From Prunus persica (lineage: Eukaryota; Streptophyta; Magnoliopsida; Rosales; Rosaceae), in the NCBI RefSeq assembly GCF_000346465.2, contig NC_034009.1, positions 39,535,259 to 39,599,258 of the forward strand: a stretch of DNA of 64,000 nt, read 5' to 3'. Both the position numbers and the translations under genes were made by a program. Position 1 is the first letter of the stretch; each line of letters begins with the position of its first letter. Positions 46,549-57,285 of this stretch are shown piece after piece. The notes beneath the pieces were generated by a model. That model did no database searches. It was not told the DNA's origin and was given only the letters and a program-made list of their open reading frames with translations.

Positions 46549-47484
46549 ATTTCATGTTTAGTGGTTGCAGATTTGTTGCTCATGTACGTGTTTATCTAAA
46601 GTTAAATAAGAGTGATTGACTGGATTGACTGTTAGTCTGTTAGTTTGTTTTTCTGGGGTTTTTCCCCCCTGTTCGTCAAAAAAAAAAATAAAAGAGTGAT
46701 GGCTTGTGCCTATGAAAATTACTTAGGAGTATGCTCCACAGAGCCAAAATAAATAAACTAGGGAAGTGGAGGTTCTTCTGTTTGTATATAAATGAGCAAT
46801 TCAAACTCTCAGTGCCAAGGGAGTTACCCTTGATACATTTGTTAAAAATTATATATTTGGTCTTACATCAAACAAATAATTTGAAGGGCTTTTTTGACAA
46901 CTGCTGACAGCGTTTGGCAGAAAAGTTTAGAAGCGCTTCTACGCTTCTAGATCATAAAAGTGCTTTACCAAAAAGCACTTAGATTTCTTATGAAAATTTC
47001 AACATTTTTATAATAAAAGCGCTTGCTAGAAGCACTTATAAGCAGAAGTGCTTCATAGAGAAGCAGTCCCAAACGAGCTTGATTTTCAAATGTGCTGCTT
47101 AAGAAGAAATTTAATACGTTTTGAAAACAAAAAAAAATACGAAATTTAATACGTTTGTTTTACAAATTGTATTAATTGTTATCAATAATACTTGTGCACA
47201 CCCACAACATACTTCTTTCTTTCTTTATTTTCCTTCAGTACAGTTCTGCCTTTCTTTAATTATTTTTAACGAATGCAAAGAGTTTGTCACAAAATCAAGG
47301 ATTGAAAAAAAAAGAGAGTAAATTATGTGCTAGAGAAACTTTCCTGCAGAAATTGAAGAACAACTCTAGTTTCTCTCTTTCGCCTTGTACTCCCGCACTG
47401 AGGTTAGTATTGTTATAATGTGCAGATTATACGGTCACTCTTGTATAATGGCGAGAAGGCTCTAATTATATTTTTGAACCTCTT
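46549..47484. other. Intergenic DNA with a MITE-like stretch
   Basis: 46895-47075 carries repeated AGAAGCGCTTCTACGCTTCT/AGAAGTGCTTC text that folds on itself, like a common hAT-type plant MITE. No gene. Confidence 0.4.
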
Positions 47485-49262
47485 TGACAGGACCCGCCCC
47501 GAATTTCCCGAAACCCAAGACGAATTCTGTGGAAATTCCCTACATCACCCCGATGTTGGGCCCACTTCTAAAACTATATCATTTTTCCTAAAAAGGAATA
47601 AGGGCACGAGACTTTCTACCGAAATTTCGGCAGAGTCTCTCCTGTAAATTGAACATTTCCCAAAATTTCAACCTGCATAAAACACATTTTATATTACCCA
47701 ACTGGCAGCATGCACAAAATAATAACATGCAATTCACATAAACGGCCTCTGGCCCTCCGGTAATTCAGAGCAATGCAAACTAGCAACTCTAAACCTAATA
47801 AAACAACATAAGTAACATTTAGCCAGCGGCTGCACCCAGGCACTACCCTAGGCTACCTACGTACCCTTACTAAGGGATCAAGCCACACGTAGTTCTTTCA
47901 TACAAAATTTCCAAATCCATCAACATGCAATCAATTACAGAATCCCAAACAAAATCTTTCTCAAACATCATTAGTTCCCAACTCAGTATAATAATCCTTA
48001 ATTCATCTCTGTAATAATCACAATATCTCCCCATACGCCGGAACTACCAACACCACGTATGGAGCCTGCCTGTACGCCAGATAACCAACGACACGTGGGA
48101 CCTCATCATCATATCACATAATCTCCCCATACGCCGAAACTACCAACACCACGTATGGGGTCTGTCAACACGCCGGATAACCTACGACGTGTGACCTCAA
48201 CATCAAATCACAATATCTCCCCATACACCGGAACTACCTACGCCACGTATGGGGTCTGTCCACATGCCGGATAACCTACGACACGTGGGACCTCATCATC
48301 ATATCACATAATATATTAACGATCAAGAAATATCACTACGGTCATTTAATCCTCCTGGGAAGGTAAAACTATCTCAGGAGACTCACGGTCAACCAAGGGT
48401 CAAACTACCTCATACTTGGACAAACGAGCCCACGGAGCCCACAACCTCCGTTTTACTATCCAAGAGTTCCTATAGGTTCTACAAGGTTTAGGATACACGG
48501 CTTGCAAGTTTGGTCAAGATCAGACGGTCGGATCGCTCACGATAGGACGGTTACTGCAAACCTAGCCCTAGGGTTGGCATTTTCGGAGTATCCGAAACTC
48601 CGTTTTACGATCTGTCGAATCATAGACGATCCTAAGGATTTGCAGACTAACTATAATAAATTCAAGACCATCCAACGGTCTAAACCTATCGAACCCGGAT
48701 AACGCGCAATAGGCAATATCCAAATTGAAATCCGAGCACACCTACGCACTCGTGAGGACTAGGAGATTACATCGGGACATAGTGCCCTTTTTCTACAGTG
48801 CCCATGAGCCGCCGCACGCACCAGCAACGCGTGGGTGCCCAAAGCGATTATGCATCGCCAAAAAATCTCAAAACCACGGCTCAAGACTCCTACCCTAGGT
48901 ATAACACCCTATTTGGAACCACTTTTGTTCTTGGACCTACCCCAAAAACTGATCAGAAGTGGCCGGAATGGCTGAAATGTAATTCAAAAATCAAGCTACC
49001 AACGCTCAAAATCGATGCAATCCTACCCAACCATCAACTAGATTATGAAGAATGGATAAATTTCCATACCTTGATCGCCAACAATGGCGGCCGGAGGAGA
49101 GAGATCTGATCCGGCGAAGTTCGAGTGAAAACGGCCAAAAATCATCTTTTTCAGGCGGCTGGAGGGCGACCGATGTCAGGGAAGGGCAGGGTCGTGACGC
49201 TAAGGCTGAGCCTGTCCTTTTGGCACCGGTCCCTTCCGCAGCCGTGTCCGGTGGCTGGAGTT

Positions 49263-49307
<45 letters not shown>

Positions 49308-49572
49308 TGATTTTTATCAAACCTTTTTGCCAAAATTACGGTTATGCCACTGAGGGTATTTTGATAGTATCTCTCTCGTTACAACTTCGATTCGAGCCCA
49401 CCACGTGTGTACGGACTCATCTAACTGTGTTGTACGCAACGGTATAGTCGAAATTCCCAAATTATTTCCTTGTCAAAAAGTCAACTTTAAACATTATAAA
49501 ATATTTTAGGGAAAAAATGGTATTTTCTCTCAATAAATTAGTAACTAATTTATTTAGGACTGGGTCATTATA
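47485..49572 (-). mobile_element. Solo LTR, 2.1 kb, inverted relative of 12789-15173
   Basis: Plus-strand ends are TGACAGGACCCGCCCCG and GGGTCATTATA, flanked by perfect CTCTT repeats (47480-47484 and 49573-49577). The terminal TG appears mutated to TA at the 49572 side. It shares the 95-bp sub-repeats (48020-48300), the (AG)n tract (49268-49302) and the segment TCGAATCGAAGTTGTAACG (reverse strand) with its relative. Confidence 0.87.
48020..48300. repeat. Sub-repeats inside the inverted solo LTR
   Basis: Three to four copies of CTCCCCATACGCCGGAACTACC...CACGTATGG with a period near 90-95 bp, the complement of the array at 14276-14745. Confidence 0.85.
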
Positions 49573-49607
49573 CTCTTTTTCGCTTCAATGGATGGGAAAA
49601 AATTTTA

Positions 49608-49922
49608 TGTAATATCCCACATCGACCAACGAAGAGGGGGCGATGTGTCTTATATGTACATGCCCGCCTCCATCTAGCATAAGGCCTTTTGGAAGCTCAC
49701 TGGCTTCAGAGTCATGGGAACTCCGAAGTTAAGCGAGTTGGGGGCTAGAGCAATCCCAGGATGAGTAACCCACTGGGAAGTTGCTCGTGAGCTTCGAGAA
49801 ACAAAACCGTGAGGGCAGAGAGAGGGGCCCAAAGCGGACAATAAGGCCTCGTGCTAGATGGAGGCGGGCATGTACATATAAGGCACATCACTCTCTCTCC
49901 GTTGGTCGATGTGGAATGTTAG
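49608..49922 (+). mobile_element. Fold-back derivative of Cassandra (5S-like)
   Basis: The left part reads as a Cassandra LTR: TGTAATATCCCACATCGACC, then 5S-like GAACTCCGAAGTTAAGCGAG and TGGGAAGTTGCTCGTG (49717-49792), to AAGCGGACAATA. Instead of the normal LTR end, the sequence from about 49842 is the reverse complement of its own first 80 or so bases (AAGGCCTCGTGCTAGATGG ... GGTCGATGTGGAATGTTA). No clear target duplication. Confidence 0.8.
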
Positions 49923-50590
49923 AATGGAATTGTTACCTTTGGTGTGGAGGTGTTCTATCATTTGAGCAAGAAATTCCCACATATTCTTCAACTATTTTTC
50001 AAGCATGCATATTCCTCCCTATCAATCTTTGGTTTCTTCCTTTACTGTGCATAGTAAGGATCCAGTCAGGGACGGACCGTCGCTATGACTATCCTGGGCT
50101 ATAGCCCAGGCAAATTATTTTTTTTTCTAGTCTAAAATAGCAATCCCACCGCTTGCTGTAGTACTTGTTCAGTTCGTCACAAACATGAGCATAATAGAAG
50201 TTATCAACATCTATATAGGAACCCCAATGAAAAGGCTGTTAACTAATAATGAAGTTAACCCGTCAATTTTTCCGCATATCAGATATCTCTCAGAATATGC
50301 GATTCCATATTCAATAAGCCACTCCACATGCCCTGAGGTTTTCATCAAACCACCCATTAAGGAAACATACTGACTCATGTAATTATCATTACTCATCGGG
50401 TAATGCAATTGTTCAAAGGCAAGGACATTTCTCATTATTTATGTAGCGAACCCCAATGGAAATGGTGGGATCTTCAGAACCCCATCGGTGCTACTGAATT
50501 GTATGTCAAATATGTTTTCACCTTGTCACGCCTCAAACTTGACTCCAGCGTGCTGTAATTCTGTCAAGCTGGGTATGGATGATGGGAGTT

Positions 50591-50937
50591 TGATGCAGGA
50601 GCATAGGGGTGGATCAAGATAGATATTTACTATTTAATTAGTTATTTCATGATATATTGTTATTTTCTTATTTAGGTAGTTTTATGATATCTTTTATTAT
50701 TTATGTGTGATTTTATAATTAATTAGTATACTTTTGGACCAAGTAGCCTTGGTGCTCAAGTCTTGTAAAGCCTATAAATAAGGCTAATGTAATAGTTGTA
50801 GAATAGATGTCGATGATTAATAAAATCGTTTATTTGTGGCATGGATTTGCTACGATATATGTGAGTTTGCACTAGCCCTAGATTTCAGTGCTCGTGTATG
50901 TGGTTGGTGACCTGTGTCCGGATCCCGATCCCCATCA
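50591..50937 (+). repeat. 5' LTR of the non-autonomous element
   Basis: 347 bp with a TATAAATAAGGC motif near 50774. About 98 percent identical to the 3' LTR by eye. Confidence 0.94.
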
Positions 50938-50939
50938 AT

Positions 50940-50951
50940 TGGTATCAGAGC
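50940..50951 (+). other. Primer-binding site (initiator tRNA-Met type)
   Basis: TGGTATCAGAGC two bases after the LTR is the classic plant initiator tRNA-Met complement. Confidence 0.9.
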
Positions 50952-50952
50952 T

Positions 50953-51765
50953 ATGGCTCAAGATCTGCTATATCGGGGAGGTTTTTGGATGGAGGGTCGT
51001 TTTAACAACTACAACGACATGGAGGAAATTAGGAGGATGCTACGGCAACTTATGGAACACATTGCTCGCATTGAAGCTCGAACCCAGATAGGTAAGAGTT
51101 CTGACGGGGAGGGATGTGTGAACCCTTATCTGAACCGAGTAGCTCGCATCGACACTCTAAGCCGTGAGAGTCTCGACGGGGAGTACGAGGGAGATAGCCC
51201 TTTTCATTATTGTGCTCCGCTGTGTGAGTCAAGTGAAGAGGGGCACGGTTATTCTCATTGTGTCTTTGAAGGTATAAATGAATTTAGTAATTTTGGTGCA
51301 TCTTGTTATTCATCAAAGTTATTAAATTTGGATTTACCTCCATTATTTGATCCTTGCAATTGTGAAAATTGCAATAAAAATTGTTTGGGTGTTCAAAGCA
51401 ATTTTGATAAGCAATTTATTGACCAGAACAGTGAAGAGATGAGAATTGAGAAAACTTTCGAAGATATTATTGATTTTATGGGCATTAATATTTTCACTTG
51501 GAAGGTTGCCAAAAATCTGGTTGATTTTGTCAATCGGTTGAAGATTCTAGAGAGAAACATTTGCATTGCTAGAGGGAGTAAGAAGTCAAGAATAACGAAA
51601 TATTCCAAATATCTTTTTATTTGGAAAGGAAGGTTTCAATTGGATGCTAAAAGATCCAAAATTAATATGCAGCAATTGAAGATTCTACTCGGATTTTCCT
51701 TAATCAAAGGCTTGAATTCGAGGACGAATTCTTTCCAACTATGGGAGTCTGATGCAGGAGCATAG
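50953..51765 (+). CDS. Uncharacterised 270-residue ORF of the non-autonomous LTR element
   Basis: The ATG lies one base after the primer site and the frame is open for 270 codons, ending 16 bases inside the 3' LTR. The N-terminus (MEEIRRMLRQLMEHIARIEA) looks like the coiled start of some plant gag proteins. The middle is acidic with a Cys cluster (CNCENCNKNC, about residues 137-146). The end is basic (GSKKSRITKYSKYL, WKGRFQLDAKRSK). I recognise no gag core, zinc knuckle or enzyme. It could be a gag-like helper, a leftover of captured sequence, or non-functional. That it is intact in a young element argues against long decay. Confidence 0.65.
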   Translation: MAQDLLYRGGFWMEGRFNNYNDMEEIRRMLRQLMEHIARIEARTQIGKSSDGEGCVNPYLNRVARIDTLSRESLDGEYEGDSPFHYCAPLCESSEEGHGYSHCVFEGINEFSNFGASCYSSKLLNLDLPPLFDPCNCENCNKNCLGVQSNFDKQFIDQNSEEMRIEKTFEDIIDFMGINIFTWKVAKNLVDFVNRLKILERNICIARGSKKSRITKYSKYLFIWKGRFQLDAKRSKINMQQLKILLGFSLIKGLNSRTNSFQLWESDAGA

Positions 51766-52096
51766 GGGTGGATCAAGATAGATATTTACTATTTAATTTG
51801 TTATTTCATGATATATTGTTATTTTCTTATTTAGGTAGTTTTATGATATCTTTTATTATTTATGTGTGATTTTATAATTAATTAGTTTACTTTTGGACCA
51901 AGTAGCCTTGGTGCTCAAGTCTTGTAAAGCCTATAAATAAGGCTAATGTAATAGTTGTAGAATAGATGTCGATGATTAATAAAATCGTTTATTTGTGGCA
52001 TGGATTTGCTACAATATATGTGAGTTTGCACTAACCCTTGATTTCGGTGCTCGTGTATGTGGTTGGTGACCTGTGTCCGGATCCCGATCCCCATCA
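51750..52096 (+). repeat. 3' LTR of the non-autonomous element
   Basis: 347 bp, preceded by a short purine-rich stretch (ATGGGAG). It matches 50591-50937 with about six changes. Confidence 0.94.
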
Positions 52097-52739
52097 GAGT
52101 TCCCCTCCAGCTTTTGATTCCAACGGTTGATAGAGTTTAAATATTTTCCTGAAAAGATCAATAATATGTGCCACTGATCTAAAAGTCTCCAAATTGTCTT
52201 CCAATTTGTCAACAGGCAATAGATGTTCGAAGAAACTGAAAGAAATACAAATTATTGAAAGCCCCTCAGTAATGCTGTTATTGTCAGCATTAGCAGGGAG
52301 TGTAATTTTCTGTGGGTCGAAAAGATCCTCGAGAATGAAGAATGGCAACTGATTTTCAAGCAACCACGTATCTGTCCATGCATCTTGCAACATACCTGGT
52401 TTGTCAAATATGCGGTCATTTTCGTCCCAAAATTTGAAGTAGTCCTTCAATAAGGGCTCAATAACGAAGGCGGCGCCCACTAGAATGATTGTTACAAATT
52501 CATCACTGCTAAACTTGATGGGTTCTCCATAACAACGTCTCAATCTTGCTTCGTGGTCCTTTATTTTCTTAATATAATCCTCCAAACTCACATTGGTCCG
52601 ACCTATAAAATCTTGCAGGTATCTCTGTTTGTTCTCTTCCAATACGACATTCAAGCCTTCCTTTCCATGGTGAAGTGGACCTATAGAGACCGACTGCCTG
52701 AGGTGTGCAGAGCTTTTCATTCACACATACGTAGATAAA

Positions 52740-55060
52740 ATGTCTGGGGGCTCAGAGAGTGATGAATGTGCAACAGCTAATGGGAGGGTTTATATTCCTG
52801 AAGTAAGAAATGAGGAAACACCAGCAGTTGGGATGAAGTTTGACTCGCTTGACCTCGTTTACAATTTCTATAATAGATATGCATTCTTGGCTGGCTTTGG
52901 TATTCGACTTCATTCTAGCTTTTGGGGGAAAAATAAGAAAGAGATTTTGAGGAAAGAATTTGTATGTTGCAAACAAGGTGCATACAAGAAGGATGAAACT
53001 CGGGAGAGAAAAAGACAACGGGGAATAAGTAGATGCAATTGCAAAGCAAAGATTGTGGTTGTGAAGACAAATGGGAGCAAGAAGTATACCATTTCTCTTT
53101 TTGCAGAGGGACACAATCATAAGATGACACCCTCAGAAAGAATGCATTTATTGAGATCACACCGTCATATTTCAGATTCTACAAAAGTACTCACAAAACA
53201 GTTGGGTTCAGTTAATATTCCCATTCATCAGAAGGTAAGTATATTCGAGGTGCAATCCGGAGGAATGGATAAAATCGGTTTTATCAAAAAAGATATCTAC
53301 AATCTTGAATGTAGTGTGAATGGGAAGCTGAGGAACCACGATGTTGAACTAGTGACCGAGTATTTTATGGCTGAACAGAAAAAAAATGAGGCTTTTTATT
53401 TCAAGATTGAGGGAGATGGGCATGACAGGTTTAGTCGATGTTTTTGGGCAGATGCAACTTCTAGACGGGCGTATGGGTTTTATGGAGATGTTGTTGTATT
53501 CGATACCACATTCAACACGAATCGATACGACTTGACATTTGCACCAATGTTGGGAGTTAATAACCATGGTCAGACAATTGTCTTAGCATGCGCATTTTTG
53601 AGCAAGGAAACGACTGAGTCGTTTGTTTGGATGTTTGAGGAGTTTAAGAAAGCCATGCCAGGTGGGGAACCTAAAACGATCATTACAGATCAAGATGCGG
53701 CAATGGCCATAGCGATTTCAATAGCCTTCCCGAGTACATTTCATCGACTTTGCATATGGCACATCACATCAAAGTTCTCTGTTAAGTTACCACGTGACGC
53801 TTATAAGGAGTATTGGCCTGAATTTCAGAAAGCCATATGGGATACTGACAATAAGGATGAGTTTGATGCAAAATGGAATATTGTGGTTATAAAGGCTGGT
53901 TTGACTGACCATCCATGGCTAAGTTCAATGTTTGATTTAAGGGAATCTTGGGTTCCAGCCTACGCACGACAATTTTTTGCCGCTGGAATGTCAAGCAGCC
54001 AAAGAGCGGAAGGTTCTCATGGTTTTTTCAAGCAATACATATCAAGGAGAAATTCGTTGATGGATTTCATAATACGATTTGAGAGGGCATTTTCTCATCA
54101 ACGTGAAAAAGAGTTAGTTGCTGATCACGTAGATGCATTTGAAGTGGCTCAATGTCTTCTACCGATGCCAATGAACAAACAAATGGCTACCTTGTACACA
54201 AGGACAATGTTTCAAAAGTTTGAGCAAGAACTAATACAAAGTACAGCATGTTTCCTAGAGCTCAAAACAGAGGATGCATGTAAAGTTGTGTTCAACGTGA
54301 GCGAAAGGAAAAATTGGGAAACAAGAGTGGCAGAAGTCGTATATGTCAAAGATTCTGACCACGCATCGTGTAGCTGCAAAAGATTTGAATTTGTTGGAAT
54401 TATTTGCAAGCACATCCTAGCATTGTTCAGAAGGGACCAGATTGAATATATGCCCGATAAATATATTTTGAAGAGGTGGAAGAAAACTGCGAAATGTGGA
54501 TTGGTGTCAGATGCAAATGGCAACGAAATTAAAGACTGTGCAGATCCTGGCCTTCTAATAAAGCGGAGTACAATGTCTCGACTTGCTTCAAATGTGGTTG
54601 AGGATGCATTAATGAGTGAAGAAGGATGTGAGCTACTGTCAGAGACTCTAAAAAGTTTGCAGGTGAAGTTGAAGTTGCTGAAGGATGGACCAAGTAATAA
54701 CGAAGTTGGAGGGTCCAGCTCTCAAACACAATATATGAAAGACCCTAAGAGAGTGAGGTGCAAAGGAAGGTCGAAAGGAATAACGGGAGCAAAGGAAAAG
54801 GCAATGAAGCGAGGGATTAGACACTGTCGGGAGTGTGGACACATTGGTCATGATAGAAGACAATGCCCAGCCTTGAACACACCGTAAGATGCTACCACTA
54901 TTTGTAATAATATCTAAAATATGAAAAGGTAAAATTTTTATGTGCTTGTGTTTGATGTTTATGCAGGACATCACCGTCGAACAATGACAAATCAACTCCA
55001 ATACATCGTAGTGACCCATTATTCGACGATTTTGACAAGATGCACAGACCAACTGAATGA
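52740..55060 (+). CDS. FAR1/FHY3-type MULE transposase-like protein
   Basis: A two-exon gene: exon 1 52740-54883, an 83-bp GT-AG intron, exon 2 54967-55060, for 745 residues. Domains in order: an N-terminal FAR1 DNA-binding WRKY-GCM1-like zinc finger (MKFDSLDLVYNFYNRYAFLAGFGIR ends near residue 56; CCKQGAYKKD, SRCNCKAK, EGHNHKM), a MULE DDE core (VVVFDTTFNTNRYD; TIITDQDAAMAIAI; later AEGSHGFFKQYI), a SWIM zinc finger CSCKRFEFVGIICKHIL, and a C-terminal zinc knuckle CRECGHIGHDRRQC. Reading straight through the intron would stop at 54887. FAR1 proteins are transposase-derived light-signalling factors or active MULE transposases. The company here suggests a transposon gene. A remnant of another gene ends only about 10 bp upstream, so no promoter is evident. 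Confidence 0.92.
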
Positions 55061-55712
55061 TTGATATTTGTATTAGACGAAATGTGGTTGTTATGAAGAT
55101 TAATGATCAAGTGAAGTTTTATAGATTCAGTTTTTGAATGTTATTGTGTTTTTGTTCATGTCCACCGATGAGCTCTTACTATGTCCACTGGTAATTGAAA
55201 TGAAAATTTTCTTGGTTTCATTCTTCCAAGACATTTGGAGACATGTTAATTTTACGTCTTCTCCCTATTTATAAATTTTCATAGACATTTGATCAAGTTT
55301 GAAATTTGTAGTTATGTGAAGAAGCAATGACTCTTACCATGTAAAATGGGCAGTTTAGGGTGAAATTTGTTTTAACAGAGATTCATTTTTCAATTCCTCA
55401 GGGTAATGCAGCAATTACAGCAGCCAGCTGTTGTTTCCATTACCAGTAATCATTTCCAGCAGCAGCCACTTTTTCCGACTGGTTATTAGGGGCACGATTT
55501 TGTACACTTTTGTAAGTGAAGGATACTCGAAGCACTTTGTTGGAACAGAGCAAATAGAAACCAGCGGGTAAAAAAAAAACATAACATTGCAGCTAATTAC
55601 ATTTCGATACATAGGTGAAAAATATTAAAGGGTACACTAACTTACATAAATACTCATAATTCCACACACAAAAGAACATTTGATTGCAAAACATATTATG
55701 TGCTTCCTCATA
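55061..55712. other. 3' flank of the FAR1-type gene, no further gene
   Basis: Short AT-rich stretch with no domain. A minus-strand ORF at 55415-55612 has no recognisable feature. Confidence 0.5.
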
Positions 55713-55820
55713 GCAATACCACGATCTCCCCAACCAACTGAACAACGGTAGCCACAATCACTGGGTCGTACTCGTCAGCTTCTTCTTAGCAGGTCTCACA
55801 TGCTTATGGCCACTCATATC
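55713..55820 (-). pseudogene. Duplicated last segment of the neighbouring coiled-coil gene
   Basis: GCAATACCACGATCTCCCC ... CATGCTTATGGCCACTCAT matches 56193-56300. On the minus strand it encodes DMSGHKHVRPAKKKLTSTTQ, similar to the end of the gene at 56241-56864. Only this terminal piece is present. Confidence 0.75.
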
Positions 55821-56240
55821 CCTAGTGATATACACGAAATAAATCTTCAGCAATATTTGGAATTTTATTATATATAAATAAACCATAAACCATTCAGTAA
55901 ACAATGTATAGCACATGTTATGTAACTTATGACTCACGTGTCAGTTTTTTTTTTAACACATTAGTACTCCAGCTCTTTAATGTAAATGGACATGATAAGG
56001 AGCATTTACTGATTCCCGGCTTTCTATGATATTGACTGCTTCTTGAATAATATTTCCATATTTGCAAAATATAATGTTAGACATTATAACACATGATGAC
56101 TTGCAATACATAGTCCCAATAATTATATATCAAGCAAATGAAACTGATATTTGTGTTATTTTAAGTTAGATAATGACATTAAGGGAGTATATGTGCAATA
56201 CCACGGTCACCCTCAACCAACTGAACAGCGGTAGCCGCAA
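55821..56240. other. AT-rich spacer
   Basis: No coding signal apart from the start of the duplicated block near 56193. Confidence 0.4.
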
Positions 56241-56864
56241 TCACTTAGTCGTATCGGTCGGCTTCTTCCGAGCAGCTTTGACGTGCTTATGCTCATTCAT
56301 GTCACCCCCATCGTCTAGTATCTCTCTCACAGCATCAGGGGACACATAGTTCCAATCATAACTTGTATGAGTAGTTGCCGCAAATGCTCGGAATTTGTCG
56401 AATCCTTCGTTGAATGCCAACTCCAGTTCAGTATGGTGCTCTTCGCATCGCATATGGTTCATCAAACAACCTTTGATTTCATCATTCATTACTGTATCCA
56501 ACTCCTCAGCTTTCAGCTTCCTGCTATGACTCAGCTTCAAGTACTTGTTCTTTTGGGATAACGCTTTGTTCACCCTAATGTTAAGATCAGCCAAAATTGC
56601 CTCGTCTTCAACACATTTCTCGTGCCATGAATTGATCAGTCTGGAATTATAATCCAGCTTGCCACTGACTGCATGTATTGCCTGTAATGGATCATCGGAG
56701 TCCCCCTCACTCCCAAATGATGTTGAAAAAGGAAGGGGTCGGCGAGTACAATGTGGAAATAGAACCTGCCACTCCAATTTGTCATCTTCGATTGTGTTGT
56801 TGGCGCCTGAAGAGGTTGACATGCTTGAATAATCCTCTTTGTTTTGGGAGGATGAGGATTGCAT
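56241..56864 (-). CDS. Uncharacterised coiled-coil protein A (207 residues)
   Basis: The chosen start is the ATG ending at 56864 (MQSSSSQNKEDYSSMSTS). The frame is open further upstream to 57056, but that part crosses an E2F-like promoter motif. The protein has a Ser-rich acidic lead, a central helical region (LADLNIRVNKALSQKNKYLKL, ELDTVMNDEIKGCLMNHMRC) and a C-terminal motif GFDKFRAFAATTHTSYDW followed by a basic tail (KHVKAARKKPTDTTK). The C-terminal motif is shared with the plus-strand gene at 57286-57773 (GFDYFRSYAKLVVPGFDW), so the two are related and face away from each other. I do not recognise the family. Confidence 0.6.
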   Translation of the reverse strand: MQSSSSQNKEDYSSMSTSSGANNTIEDDKLEWQVLFPHCTRRPLPFSTSFGSEGDSDDPLQAIHAVSGKLDYNSRLINSWHEKCVEDEAILADLNIRVNKALSQKNKYLKLSHSRKLKAEELDTVMNDEIKGCLMNHMRCEEHHTELELAFNEGFDKFRAFAATTHTSYDWNYVSPDAVREILDDGGDMNEHKHVKAARKKPTDTTK

Positions 56865-56941
56865 ATGCAATTTCGTTTGAGAAAGGGAACATAGGTTTAT
56901 AGACCAACATACCAAAGCTTGTGTGTAGTCAACATATGTAC

Positions 56942-56954
56942 TTTTTGGCGGGAA
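56942..56954. promoter_or_regulatory. E2F-like site upstream of coiled-coil gene A
   Basis: TTTTTGGCGGGAA matches the plant E2F/DP consensus (TTTSSCGC). It lies about 80 bp before the start of the minus-strand gene. A near-identical site is at 57143-57156. Confidence 0.6.
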
Positions 56955-57142
56955 TTTTTTAAAAATAGGTGTTAGGTTTTGCTTTTCAAGCATGTCAACC
57001 TCACACTCTCCTGACACCACTGCTAGTGGTTGAAACAAAGTCAATGGAAGTGACATCTACTTAGTTAACTCAACCAAACTAGTTAGGATTAAACTTAGAT
57101 TGTATCAGACCAAAAAATAATTTCTACTTTGTCAACCAAATA

Positions 57143-57156
57143 TTTTTTGGCGGGAA
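57143..57156. promoter_or_regulatory. E2F-like site upstream of coiled-coil gene B
   Basis: TTTTTTGGCGGGAA, about 130 bp before the ATG at 57286 and followed by a TATA-like CATATAAAATC near 57186. Both E2F-like sites are preceded by GTCAAC at similar spacing, so the block itself seems duplicated. Confidence 0.6.
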
Positions 57157-57285
57157 CCCTTTTCTTGGTATTACTATCACCCCTTTCATATAAAATCTCC
57201 TTCCACACAAAACTCACTCCTCCACCGAATCTGTCTCCATCTACCGATACTCTCTCAAGCAAACAAACTCATTCCCCCCAAAGAA

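Larger units (their letters stand above)
50591..52096 (+). mobile_element. Young non-autonomous LTR retrotransposon (1.5 kb)
   Basis: Two 347-bp LTRs (50591-50937 and 51750-52096) begin TGATGCAGGAGCATAGGGG and end GATCCCCATCA. They differ at about six positions. The flanks are perfect GAGTT repeats (50586-50590 and 52097-52101). The primer site TGGTATCAGAGC lies at 50940-50951. The 812-bp interior has no protease, RT or integrase, so it depends on another element for movement. It sits antisense inside a DUF247 gene. Confidence 0.94.
50133..52735 (-). pseudogene. DUF247 gene split by an LTR element
   Basis: The first part (52097-52735) encodes VSIGPLHHGKEGLNV, IKKIKDHEARLRRCYGEP, FSSDEFVTIILVGAAFVIEPL and WLLENQLPFFILEDLF. 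The second part (50133-50590) continues in frame across the insertion (GGEL joined to PSSIPSLTELQHAGVKFEA) and reads FDIQFSSTDGVLKIPPF, VLAFEQLHYPMSNDNYMSQYV and, after a frame change, DVDNFYYAHVCDELNKYYSK. It carries two stops besides the insertion, a frame change near codon 10, and lacks the membrane helix. The 5' end stops within 10 bp of the FAR1-type ORF at 52740. Confidence 0.88.
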
